DNA of 32,489 nt from Isotricha intestinalis (lineage: Eukaryota; Ciliophora; Litostomatea; Vestibuliferida; Isotrichidae). The translations under genes were made by a program, and so were the position numbers. Under the pieces are notes generated by a model. It made no database searches, was not told where the DNA came from, and worked only from the letters and a program-made list of their open reading frames with translations. The stretch is from NCBI GenBank assembly GCA_023807065.1, contig JAJJLU010003768.1, positions 1 to 32,489 on the forward strand. The letters are read 5' to 3'. This document shows positions 19,761 to 28,904 of this stretch, piece by piece (the first letter of the stretch is position 1; every line of letters starts with the position of its first letter).

Positions 19761-21446
19761 TTAATTATCTTTTGGAATAATATTTGTTAAATAATATAAA
19801 ATATTTTCACTTTCAATAAGAGCTTTTTCAAAATTATTTTTTTCTATATTTGTTATTGTTTCAGGGATTTTTTTTTCTTTTATATATGATAATAAATATA
19901 TATAATCAACTCCTCTATATACAACAGGTAATTCAACATCTAAATTTTTATCTTTTTTATATTTAAAATCATCTAATAAATTTGAAGTTTGTTGTTTAAA
20001 TTCATATATTTCTTGAATTTGATTTTCTGTTATTACTGGTTTTAATTGTTCATTTTGTTGATTTATATTTTGATTATTTTGATTTGAAGGATTAAAATTT
20101 GGATTATTTGTATTGTTTTTATTATTATATTTTATATTATTATTATTCATTCCTTTATTTAAATTAGTATTTATTATTGTTTTCTGAGAATTTCCTTTTA
20201 ATTCATTTAACATTTTTTCAATTTCTTCTTTTTCTTTATCTTGCTTTTTAACAATTATTTTTCTTTGAGGTAAAATTGAAGAATTTTTGATTGATGGAGT
20301 ATATCTATAACTATAATTATTATTATATTGTTGTTGAACTTGTTGTTTATATGGAATTAATGCAGGATCTATTTTTTGATTATTTTGATGATTATTAATA
20401 TTATTATTATTGTTAAATACTAATAAATTTTGATGTTGATTAAAATTACCAAAAGGCATATTGTAATTATTAGTATTTTGTATATTTTTATTATATTGTT
20501 CAAATTGATTATTATTTATTTTTTGCTGTTCAATTGAATTTCCAAAATTTTGAATTAATTTTGCATAAGGATTATTTTTTTTATTATCAATATAATTAGT
20601 TCCTATAGGAGTATTATTATTATTCTTTTCATTATCTACACTAATATTTTTATTATTTGAAGACTGTTCATTTGTTTTAATATTTAAATTATAAGTATTA
20701 ATTTTAGGTAACATTTGATTATTATTTGATGCATTAACAGAAAGAGTTAATTTTTTTTTAAAAATATTAAAATCATTTTGTGAACTATTTGGATTTATTA
20801 TAGTAGAATTAACTATATTAATATCACCTAATAATTGTTTACATAATTGTGTATCACTTAATTCATTAACTTCTTTTTTTTTTTCATTTTTAATATCATT
20901 TGAAAGTTGTTCAATTTCTTTTTCAATTCCAGTTTTAGGTTTTGTTTCAAAATCTTTTTTTGCAGTTATAATTTGAATACATCTATATTTACATAAAATT
21001 TGAAATTTTTGAATTTTTTCATCTTTTTCTTTCCAACAATCAATTAATTCACTTATATCTCCAATTAATCTATAAACTGCAATTAATTGTAAATAATTAG
21101 AAAAATCATTTTGAATAATTTTATTATTAAAATCTTCTTCTGCTGCTTCAAACGATTTTTCAATAAAAGATATGAAATCTTCATATTTACATAATTTATC
21201 TGCATTAAATGTTTGAGATATTGTTTTTGCTTTTACAATTCCACAAATTGAATTTAAAAAATCTTCTGATTTCTTTTTTACTTTTGATGATGATGATTGA
21301 GATAATTCATATATTTTTTTTATTAGAAATTTCCTTAATAAAATATTTAAATCTGTACTAAATTCACTTATTGCTTTTCCATGGAATAAATAGTTAAATT
21401 TATATTTTTCAAAAAGTTCTTCTTCTGAAATATTTTCTTTTGACAT
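19761..21446 (-). CDS. VTA1/LIP5-like protein with a long Asn/Gln-rich middle
   Basis: 561 residues. The N-terminal 165 residues are helical and resemble the tandem-MIT domain of VTA1/LIP5: the segment around 104-165 (DFNNKIIQNDFSNYLQLIAV, RLIGDISEL, KIQKFQILCKYRCIQI) lines up by eye with the SFYTASLLIDVITVFGELTD and KYARWKATYIHNCL part of human VTA1. The last 45 residues, two short helices, resemble its VSL dimerisation domain that binds and activates VPS4. Between them, about 220-480 is an Asn/Gln-rich, prion-like linker; in animals this linker is shorter and Pro/Ser-rich. VTA1 recycles ESCRT-III filaments on endosomes and the midbody. The match is weak at single-residue level, so another helical Asn-rich protein is possible. 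Confidence 0.5.
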   Translation of the reverse strand: MSKENISEEELFEKYKFNYLFHGKAISEFSTDLNILLRKFLIKKIYELSQSSSSKVKKKSEDFLNSICGIVKAKTISQTFNADKLCKYEDFISFIEKSFEAAEEDFNNKIIQNDFSNYLQLIAVYRLIGDISELIDCWKEKDEKIQKFQILCKYRCIQIITAKKDFETKPKTGIEKEIEQLSNDIKNEKKKEVNELSDTQLCKQLLGDINIVNSTIINPNSSQNDFNIFKKKLTLSVNASNNNQMLPKINTYNLNIKTNEQSSNNKNISVDNEKNNNNTPIGTNYIDNKKNNPYAKLIQNFGNSIEQQKINNNQFEQYNKNIQNTNNYNMPFGNFNQHQNLLVFNNNNNINNHQNNQKIDPALIPYKQQVQQQYNNNYSYRYTPSIKNSSILPQRKIIVKKQDKEKEEIEKMLNELKGNSQKTIINTNLNKGMNNNNIKYNNKNNTNNPNFNPSNQNNQNINQQNEQLKPVITENQIQEIYEFKQQTSNLLDDFKYKKDKNLDVELPVVYRGVDYIYLLSYIKEKKIPETITNIEKNNFEKALIESENILYYLTNIIPKDN

Positions 21447-21512
21447 TATTTTTTTAATTAAATATTTTTTTATTATATTTATTTAATTATGATTTTATAT
21501 TTTTTATAATTA

Positions 21513-22943
21513 TTATAATCCATCAAAAAAAGCTTTTCTTCTTTCTGTTTCTATTATAGAATTAGATTTTCTTTTTTTACCTAAAGTTTCTATTTTTTTT
21601 CTTTTCCTTTTTATTTTATCTGATGAATCACTGCTATAACTTGATCTATCTTCATTATTATCATCTATATTTTCACTTTCTTTTTCACTTTTATCTTTTT
21701 GTTCATCTTCACTTTCAAATAGATTAATATCATTTTTTAATTTTTCCTCATTTCTATTATCTTCATTTTTTGATTCTTCTTCTTCTTCTTCTTCTTCTTC
21801 ATCTTCTTCTTCTTCTTCATATTCTTCAATTTTATCATCACTGAGCTCAGGAATATTATCTTCGGTAATAAAGTTTTTATTTTCTTTATTTTTCACTTCA
21901 TTTTTTTCTTTACTATCACTTTCTTCATAATTATCTTCACTATCTTCATAATCACTTTCATTATCTTCATTTGAATTTTGATAAATTTTACTGAAATTAA
22001 TATTTCTTCCATCGAAAATTTTAACGAAAGAAATATTAGATAAAGAAGCAATAAGACCATTATTTAAAACTTGAATACAATTAACTTCATTAAACTCTTC
22101 ATTATCAATAATAATATTATTTTTATTAGAGATAATACCTCTAATTCCTTTAGGAACAACACTACAAATTCTAATACCTCCATCTTCACAACCAGAAATG
22201 ACTAAATTTTCATCATATTTATCCATAGATAAAACACTTTGTGGATGTCCTTTAATTCTATCTTTAAAATCTCCAAACCAACCCCAATTAAAAATTTCAA
22301 TATAACCTTCACTTGTTGCTGCTAATATTTTATTTGAATTTTTCATTATTTGCAATTTATTTATTTCTTCTTCTATACAATCTGATAAAGCATATATTTT
22401 TTTTTGACGAATATCATATACTGCTAAAGTTCCATCTATACTTGATGATAAAATATAATTTTCTTTTATTTCTGAATATACTATATCTGTTATTTCTTCT
22501 GATTGTTCTTCGTAATTTTTTATTATTTTATTTAAACGAATATCATATATTTTTATTTTTCCATTTGAATCACCTATTGAATATAAATTCTCATTTATAA
22601 ATAAACATTTTGATATTGAATTATTATTTGAATTCTTATTTATGTTATAATGAAATATTTTTTTCTCGTTATTTAATAAAAGTAAATCTCCTTTTGAAGT
22701 TCCTACTAAAGTCATATTAGAAAGATGATCAATTGAAAATAAGGAATTTTCATCTTCTGGGGAAAATAATTGAAGTGTTTTTAATAATTTTGAATTTAAA
22801 TTTTCATTAATAGAATAATAATGAATTGCTCCTGATATATCACATATTGTTAATAGATTTTCATTTATAAATTTCATATCATATATTTTTTTATTATCAT
22901 TTGATATTATTGTCTCTTCTAAAAAATGAACATTTTTATTCAT
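21513..22943 (-). CDS. WDR55: WDR55/Jip5, WD40 ribosome-biogenesis factor
   Basis: 476 residues. Residues 1-325 form a WD40 propeller; several blades end in YDIR-type WD motifs (IKIYDIR, LAVYDIR). The diagnostic stretch GYIEIFNWGWFGDFKDRIKG, residues about 224-243, matches the GTIYLFNWNGFGATSDRF blade of WDR55, followed by a SGCEDGGIRICSVVP blade. Residues about 330-430 are strongly acidic with a Glu/Asp microsatellite, then a Lys/Arg nuclear-localisation-like tail ends KAFFDGL, as WDR55 ends in a short FFAGL/FFADL motif. WDR55 and yeast Jip5 work in nucleolar rRNA processing of the large subunit. The gene is divergent from RPF1 with 75 nt between start codons. Confidence 0.85.
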   Translation of the reverse strand: MNKNVHFLEETIISNDNKKIYDMKFINENLLTICDISGAIHYYSINENLNSKLLKTLQLFSPEDENSLFSIDHLSNMTLVGTSKGDLLLLNNEKKIFHYNINKNSNNNSISKCLFINENLYSIGDSNGKIKIYDIRLNKIIKNYEEQSEEITDIVYSEIKENYILSSSIDGTLAVYDIRQKKIYALSDCIEEEINKLQIMKNSNKILAATSEGYIEIFNWGWFGDFKDRIKGHPQSVLSMDKYDENLVISGCEDGGIRICSVVPKGIRGIISNKNNIIIDNEEFNEVNCIQVLNNGLIASLSNISFVKIFDGRNINFSKIYQNSNEDNESDYEDSEDNYEESDSKEKNEVKNKENKNFITEDNIPELSDDKIEEYEEEEEDEEEEEEEEESKNEDNRNEEKLKNDINLFESEDEQKDKSEKESENIDDNNEDRSSYSSDSSDKIKRKRKKIETLGKKRKSNSIIETERRKAFFDGL

Positions 22944-23018
22944 TTTATAACAAAAAAAAATAAATTAGAGTAATAATTTAATTATTTATCATATATAAAT
23001 AAATTATTTTTTCCTTAA
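22944..23018. promoter_or_regulatory. 75-bp shared region between divergent WDR55 and RPF1
   Basis: The only non-coding sequence between two oppositely transcribed ribosome-biogenesis genes, entirely A/T-rich with tatataaataa-like stretches. It must contain both 5' UTRs and core promoters, so bidirectional transcription is likely. The promoter assignment is inference from position. Confidence 0.55.
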
Positions 23019-24128
23019 ATGGGAAAGAAAATTAGAGATAAGAAAAAAAAAGAAAAACCAAGAAAAAAAATACCTCAAACTAGAAAAAAGAAAGGAAAAA
23101 CAAAGCCAGAAACTATAACAAAGAAAGTAATAAAATCAGGAACAGAGAATGAATTAGAAAAAGAATTAGAGAAATTAAACCAAGCAAATAAATATAATCC
23201 CACAAAAAATGCAAAGAATAAAGAGAAAAGAAGAGAATTAGTAATGATGCGTTCATCATTAAAAAAAAGATTAAAAGCAAAATTAAGAAGAAAACATCAA
23301 AAAAGAAAAGAAGAATTAAATTCAGATGAAGATAATGATAATATTTATATTCCAAAACAAACTCCAAAAACAATTGATATGATGAGAGAAATTGATGAAA
23401 ATATGATTGATGAAAATGATGAAGAGATAAAAGAATCTTTAAATGAAGATGAATATAAAAATTATTTTAATGGAGAATATGAACCACAAATTTTATTAAC
23501 TACTTCAATAAAACATACTGGTGGAATATATAAATTTATAAGAGAATTAAAAAATTTAATTCCAAATAGTTATTTTTATTATAGAAAAAAATATGATTTA
23601 GGAACAATAATGAAAAAATCAATTGAAAAAGGATTTTCAGATATAATAGTAATAACTGAAAGATTAAGAAAACCATATAAAATATTATTAATTCATTTAC
23701 CAAATGGTCCAACATTGGAATTTAAATTATTTAATGTTATTTATCAAAATGAAATTGAAGGTCATGGAACTTCTTCAGGTCATAATCCTGAATTAATGTT
23801 TAAAAATTTTAAAACAAATTTAGGTTATAGAATAAAAAGATGTTTAAATGCTATTTTTCCTAAAAATGAAGAATTAAAAGGAAGAGAATTAATTACTTTT
23901 CATAATCAAAGAGATTATATTTTTTTTAGGTATTATAGATATATTTTTGAAGAAGAAAATGAAGATAATAATAATAGTAATATTAAAGTTAAATTACAAG
24001 AAATTGGACCAAGATTTGTAATGAGGTTATTATATGTTCAAAAAGGTTTATTTGATCCTCAGTTTGGAGAATATGAATGGTTATATAATGATAAAATGGG
24101 AGTTAAAAGAAGGAAATTTTATTTATAA
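23019..24128 (+). CDS. RPF1: RPF1, Brix-domain ribosome production factor
   Basis: 369 residues. The N-terminal 110 residues are extremely basic (Lys/Arg runs, nucleolar targeting), with an acidic stretch at about 125-150. The Brix domain runs from about 155 to 345: ILLTTSIKHTGGIYKFIREL at the start, LIHLPNGPTLEFKLFNVI in the middle, the GHNPELMFKNFKTNLGYRI segment, ELKGRELITFHNQRDYIFFR, and GPRFVMRLLYVQKGLFD near the end. The closing YEWLYNDKMGVKRRKFYL matches the C-terminus that separates RPF1 from IMP4, RPF2, BRX1 and PPAN. RPF1 binds pre-60S particles and is needed for ITS2 and 25S/28S rRNA maturation. No intron is needed. Confidence 0.94.
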   Translation: MGKKIRDKKKKEKPRKKIPQTRKKKGKTKPETITKKVIKSGTENELEKELEKLNQANKYNPTKNAKNKEKRRELVMMRSSLKKRLKAKLRRKHQKRKEELNSDEDNDNIYIPKQTPKTIDMMREIDENMIDENDEEIKESLNEDEYKNYFNGEYEPQILLTTSIKHTGGIYKFIRELKNLIPNSYFYYRKKYDLGTIMKKSIEKGFSDIIVITERLRKPYKILLIHLPNGPTLEFKLFNVIYQNEIEGHGTSSGHNPELMFKNFKTNLGYRIKRCLNAIFPKNEELKGRELITFHNQRDYIFFRYYRYIFEEENEDNNNSNIKVKLQEIGPRFVMRLLYVQKGLFDPQFGEYEWLYNDKMGVKRRKFYL

Positions 24129-24297
24129 AAAAATAAATATATTTTTCTTATTTTATAATTACTTTAATTTACATTTAAAAAATTATTTTTTTCCAAATTA
24201 TAAAACAACTTTGAAATATACTCAATTATAAAAAGGACTTTTTGTATTTTCAAATTTCTCTTTTTTTTTTGAAAAAAAATGTTTTTTTTCATTTAAT
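24129..24297. other. Short spacer between convergent genes
   Basis: 169 nt of A/T sequence joining the 3' ends of RPF1 and the following minus-strand coiled-coil gene. Contains long T runs (about 24260-24290) and nothing else visible. Confidence 0.5.
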
Positions 24298-25739
24298 TTA
24301 TTCATTTTTTTTTGAAGTACTTTCAAAATTTAAAGAAGTACTTTCCATTACATATTTCCTAATAATTTCTTCATAATTTTCAGATGTAGTATCATTATTT
24401 TTTTTACTAGAACTAGAATAAGATAAATCTAAATCATCAATTTCTTTTTGTAAATCATCATCTTCTCTTCTTCTTTCTAATAATCTTTGGTAATTTTGTA
24501 AAGTTTCAAAATTATTTCTATTTGGAGTAATTTGACTCATATTATTGGATAAAGTATCTTTATCATTATCAGAAATATTATCATTTAAATCTTGTTTAAA
24601 TTTTTTTAATTCAAAAGTTAAAGTGATATTTTCTTTATTTAAAACAAAATTTTTATTTGTCAAATTATCATTTTCAGTTTGTAATATTTTAATAGTAGAA
24701 TTTTTATCAACTAAAATACCAAAAATCATTTCAATAGCATCAGTTAATTTACTAAAAGTTTTTAATTTTGCCATTTTTTGAAATTCAGTTTTAGTTAAAC
24801 CAACACTTCTTAAAATTTCAGCAAATTCATCTAAAGAATGAACATTAGCAAAAAATTTTCCTTCTTCAAATTTAAATTTTGATTTAATCATAAAATCATC
24901 AGTAGGTAATAAATTATTTATACCAGGTAAATTTTGAGAATTTGTTTTTTTTGAATTTTCAGAAGTTGCATTTCTTGTATTTTGAGATAATATACTTAAA
25001 TAATTTTCTTTATCTCTATTTGCACTTAAAACACTTAATCTATATTTATTTTTAAGTTTCATTAATTCATTTTGTAAATTTGTTACCATTAATTCATATT
25101 TTGTAATTGATTTTTGACTCCTTTTTAAACTTGTTATTAATTTTGAATAAATTTCTTTATATAAATATAATTCATCATTTATTTGAAGAACTGCTTCACT
25201 TGGTTCTATTATATAATATTCTTCATCATCTTTAAAAAATCTATTTTTTGAACTTGCTATTTTTCTTTTTAATAATATTATTGTTGTAGATTTCTTTGAT
25301 AATTCTTGTTCTGCTAAAAATAATTTTGTTGATAAATTATTATTTTCTTCTGTTATTTTTCCTATTGAAGATTCTATATTTTCTTCTATTTGAAGCATCT
25401 GTATTTTATAGAAAGATAAAATTAAAATAATATTTTACTTTTTTCTTTAATAAATCTCTTTCTTTTGATGTTTTTTCTAATAAATTATATAAATTTGAAT
25501 TTTCTTCTTTTAATTTTTCAATTATATTATCTTTTGAATTTATTGAATTTGAATAAAATGAAGCCATTATTTCTTTATTTAATTTTATATTTGCTTTTAA
25601 ATCATTTATTTCTTGACGTAAATTTTCATTTTCTTCCATTATCATTTTATATTTATCTGCATAACTAAAATTTATTTTTATTTTACTTGTTTAATATTTT
25701 TATTGCTGCTTTTTTTTCATTTTCAACTTTTTTGGACAT
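24298..25739 (-). CDS. Coiled-coil protein of unknown function, three exons
   Basis: Exons are 25739-25687, 25664-25439 and 25398-24298 on the minus strand, giving 459 residues once introns of 22 and 40 nt are removed. The start is MSKKVENEKKAA. Residues about 10-165 and 205-245 are long coiled coils; residues about 285-340 include a more globular, conserved-looking segment (SLDEFAEILRSVGLTKTEF); another coiled coil follows to about 385, and the tail is Ser/Asn/Asp-rich and disordered. There is no membrane segment. The composition would fit a centrosomal, basal-body or cytoskeletal component, but I do not recognise the family. The first intron and start are less certain than the second: translation could begin at the in-frame MIMEENE (25645) instead. 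Confidence 0.75.
25399..25438 (-). other. 40-nt intron in the coiled-coil gene
   Basis: Starts GTAAAATATT and ends AAATACAG on the minus strand, phase 0. Splicing joins the coiled-coil heptads of LLKKK to MLQIEENIESS without a break; retention meets an in-frame TAA. Confidence 0.82.
25665..25686 (-). other. 22-nt intron in the coiled-coil gene
   Basis: The whole intron is GTAAAATAAAA followed by ATAAATTTTAG, phase 2. It joins AAC-AA to T-TAT, giving KILNNYADKYK and opening the frame to an upstream ATG at 25739. The first intron codon otherwise contributes an immediate TAA. It has the same GTAAAA donor as the other two introns here. Confidence 0.72.
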
Positions 25740-26171
25740 AAATTTTTTTAATTCAATTTTGTAAATAAAAGAATAATTATAATGGTGAATGTGAACTATT
25801 TTATATAATTTTTTATTGTTTTCTTTTGGATAATAAGCATATATTAATATTTCATACTGAATAATATTATATATTCACCAAAAATACACTTTTAATTATT
25901 TATATTCAAATTCAATTTTTTAAACTTTTTTTTTTAATTATCTGTTTCATTATAAATATAACTTTATTTAATTTCTTTATAAAACAAAATATATTAGTTT
26001 GTTTGTTGATTGATATTCTAAAAAAAAAGAATAAATTTCAATAAATAACTAATTTAATAAAACATAATAATTAACCTTCTGGAATAAAATAATTATCAAG
26101 ATCAAAAAAAATCCAAAAAAAAATAATAAAAGTAAAAAAAAATCAAAAATTCATATAAAAAAAAATAAAAA
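25740..26171. promoter_or_regulatory. Divergent upstream region of the coiled-coil and pyruvate kinase genes
   Basis: 432 nt without coding sequence. The last 75 nt before the pyruvate kinase ATG are strongly A-rich on the plus strand (long A runs broken by single C, T or G), the kind of adenine-rich leader seen before highly expressed genes in AT-rich protists. A small inverted repeat (ggtgaat near 25782, attcacc near 25873) is present. I see no RNA gene. Promoter assignment is by position. Confidence 0.45.
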
Positions 26172-27725
26172 ATGATGTTTAACACTGAAAAAAAGACTAA
26201 GATAGTAGCAACACTAGGTCCAGCATCAGATAAGAAAGAAATAATCCAGCAATTATATGACACAGGAGTGAATGTATTTCGTTTAAACTTTAGTCACGGA
26301 ACTCATGAATCACATGGTAAAGTGATAGACTTATTAAAATCAATGAATTTAAACGCTGCAATAATGTTAGATACAAAAGGACCAGAAATTAGAATTGGAG
26401 AAATAAGAGATAAACTTCCAGTAAAAGAAGGAGATAAATTTACAATGACAATTAATCAAGGTGTTTATGAAGATACTGGAAAAATAAGTGTTTCTTATCC
26501 TGGTTTCATTGATGATGTAGATGAAGATGATATTATTGTTATTGACTCTGGTGTTGTTCAAGCTAGATGTATTAGTAAAACTGATGAAGATTTAGAATTT
26601 GAAGTAATTGAAGGACAATGTGATATCACTACTAAAAGACATATTAATTTACATGGTAGACCAGTTTCTCTTCCAACTGTAACTGAACAAGATTGGAAAG
26701 ATATTGATTTTGGTATTGAAAAAAAAGTCGATTTTATTGCTTTATCTTTTGTTCGTACTGGCGATGATGTTATTGAAGTTCGTGATCATTGTAGAGCAAA
26801 AGGTGCAAATATTCAAATAATTTCCAAAATAGAAAATTTTGAATCAACTCAGAATTTAGAAAATATAATAAAAGCATCTGATGGAATAATGTTTGCACGT
26901 GGTGATTTATCATGTGAAATATCATATGGTGAAGTACCAACAATGCAGAAAAAAATGGTAGCATTATGTTCATATTATAATCGTCCAATAATAATAGCAA
27001 CACAAATGATATTATCAATGGTGACTAATATTCAACCAACAAGAGCAGAAGTTTCAGATATTGGAAATGCAATTTTTGAAGGAGTTGATGCAATTATGAC
27101 AAGTGATGAAACTACTAAAAGTCCTCATCCTGTTTTAGTTATAAAAACAATGGTAAAAATTGCAAAAGAAACAGAAAGTAATATTTATTCAATTTGTGAT
27201 AGACCAGATTGCGATGATTGCTTTGGTGTTTTACATAGAGGAAGATTACAAAGAAGTGGTTTTGAAACTAATACTAGATTAAGACAACATGCTCATAAAC
27301 CAAAAAAAACTGCGAAAGGAAATGGAGGAAGAAGTTTAGTTAGAAAATATTCTTGTACTAAAATTGAAAAAAGTCCTAATACTTTTAAAGAAAATATGAT
27401 CACTATTTTACCTTTTATTACTGATGATATTGAAGCTCTTGTTTCTGTTAGTAATGATGATGATGATTATATGAAAAATATTTCTGCTTCTAGATTAAAT
27501 ATTCCTATGTTTGCTTTTACTAGTAATAAAATGCTTTGTAATCAAATGAATTTAATTTGGAATGTTAAACCTATTTTTAATGAAAATATCACTAATGATT
27601 ATATGAAAAATTTAGATATTGTTGATAAATATTTATCTGAACAAGGAATGAATAAATATTTAATTGTTTCTAATCTTGAATCAAATGGGAAAATGACTCC
27701 TACTATTCAAATTAGAACTATTTAA
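26172..27725 (+). CDS. Pyruvate kinase, divergent, with a basic Cys/His-rich insert
   Basis: 517 residues. Pyruvate kinase makes pyruvate and ATP from phosphoenolpyruvate and ADP, the last step of glycolysis. Catalytic blocks are present: VFRLNFSHG, LDTKGPEIRIG (the Glu here is the type found in K+-dependent enzymes), SKIEN with the catalytic Lys, FARGDLS and IATQM. The B domain lies at about 70-165. Unusual changes occur in otherwise near-invariant motifs: RGDLG is RGDLS, ATQMLESM is ATQMILSM, and SGET is SDET. Residues about 342-400 are a Cys/His start (CDRPDCDDC) followed by a very basic, Gly/Arg/Lys-rich stretch where the C domain normally begins; the rest of the C domain (404-517) is short but recognisable. 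The start could be the first or second Met. Base composition is less AT-rich than its neighbours, as expected for a highly expressed gene. Confidence 0.9.
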   Translation: MMFNTEKKTKIVATLGPASDKKEIIQQLYDTGVNVFRLNFSHGTHESHGKVIDLLKSMNLNAAIMLDTKGPEIRIGEIRDKLPVKEGDKFTMTINQGVYEDTGKISVSYPGFIDDVDEDDIIVIDSGVVQARCISKTDEDLEFEVIEGQCDITTKRHINLHGRPVSLPTVTEQDWKDIDFGIEKKVDFIALSFVRTGDDVIEVRDHCRAKGANIQIISKIENFESTQNLENIIKASDGIMFARGDLSCEISYGEVPTMQKKMVALCSYYNRPIIIATQMILSMVTNIQPTRAEVSDIGNAIFEGVDAIMTSDETTKSPHPVLVIKTMVKIAKETESNIYSICDRPDCDDCFGVLHRGRLQRSGFETNTRLRQHAHKPKKTAKGNGGRSLVRKYSCTKIEKSPNTFKENMITILPFITDDIEALVSVSNDDDDYMKNISASRLNIPMFAFTSNKMLCNQMNLIWNVKPIFNENITNDYMKNLDIVDKYLSEQGMNKYLIVSNLESNGKMTPTIQIRTI

Positions 27726-27875
27726 ACTTTGTTTATTTGAATTATTTTTGTATTAATTTTAATTATTCTCATTTTTGGTTTTTTGGATTTTTTGAAAAAA
27801 ATATTTATGTTTGTTTTTGATTTAATTAACTTTTTTATTTTATTTTTTTTTGATTTAAAAATATAAAAAAATAAA

Positions 27876-28742
27876 ATGGGATGTAAATGTATAAAACCGA
27901 AAGTGAATACTGAAGATGAAATTGAATCAGAAACAAAAAAAGATAAAAATCATTGTGATTCAACATCAAATGATTTTATAACAACAATAAATCAAAATCA
28001 ATCTCAATCTTCTCGTTTGAATCAAAAAAATAAAATATTGAAATTTAAAGAAAATAATCAAAATTCAAATATATTAGATTATAATGATTCAAAAATCAGT
28101 GAAAATAATATCAATGATAATAATAATGATTTAAAAAATTTCTCAAAATTTGATAATATAAAAAATCAAAATGAAAGTGAAATGAATGAAAATTTATTAC
28201 CAGAAGATGATTATAGTAAATATATTTTTAAAAATATTAATCAATTAAGAACAAATCCAAAATTTTTAATTCCAATAATTGAAGAATCAAAATCAAAAAT
28301 AACAATAGATAAATATAATAGATTAATATATAAATCAAAAGTAAAAGTAGCTTTATCAAAAGGTAAAAGTGCATTTGATGAAGCAATATTATTATTAAAT
28401 AATACAGAACCAATGAATGAATTAATCTTTAATCCTAAAATGTGTGTTCCTCTTCCTTCTAATGAATTAGATATTCAAAATAAAAATTATTTAAAAGAAA
28501 AAGTTAATGAAATGGTTGTTCAAAATATTATTATTAGAACTTATTGGAGAGATATTATTAAAGATGCTGAAACAAGTTTTATTTTAATGATTGTTGATGA
28601 TACTGGAAATAAAAGTGGAATGAAAAGAAAAGATATATTAGATCCTAAAATGAAATATATTGGAATTAGTTCTGTTATGATTGGAAAAAGCTTTGTATGT
28701 TATTTAACTTTTAGTGATAGATTAAATGATGATTTTTTTTAA
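27876..28742 (+). CDS. CAP/SCP-domain-like protein with N-terminal acylation motif
   Basis: 288 residues. It starts MGCKCIKPK: Gly2 followed by Cys3 and Cys5 is a typical N-myristoylation plus palmitoylation signal, so it should sit on the cytosolic face of a membrane. Residues about 10-105 are Asn/Ser-rich and disordered. Residues about 112-288 resemble a CAP (SCP/PR-1/GAPR-1) domain: it opens with the helix IFKNINQLRTNPKFLIPII (the N-x-x-R-x-x-P type), and near the end MKRKDILDPKMKYIGISS and VCYLTFSD match the final CAP strands. GAPR-1, an intracellular CAP protein, is also myristoylated and binds Golgi membranes. The usual active-site His residues are not obvious, so a binding role is likelier than catalysis. 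The CAP call is by pattern only. Confidence 0.55.
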   Translation: MGCKCIKPKVNTEDEIESETKKDKNHCDSTSNDFITTINQNQSQSSRLNQKNKILKFKENNQNSNILDYNDSKISENNINDNNNDLKNFSKFDNIKNQNESEMNENLLPEDDYSKYIFKNINQLRTNPKFLIPIIEESKSKITIDKYNRLIYKSKVKVALSKGKSAFDEAILLLNNTEPMNELIFNPKMCVPLPSNELDIQNKNYLKEKVNEMVVQNIIIRTYWRDIIKDAETSFILMIVDDTGNKSGMKRKDILDPKMKYIGISSVMIGKSFVCYLTFSDRLNDDFF

Positions 28743-28904
28743 ATATTTTTTTTTTTTTATTAAAATATTTTTAAAATATGTAATATATTTAATTTGATAA
28801 ATATAATTTATTTATTCAATTTATATATATTTTTTTTAATCAATTCATCTTTATTTAATATCTTGTATAAATACTAATTTAATCTTAAAAGTTACCTTTT
28901 AATT

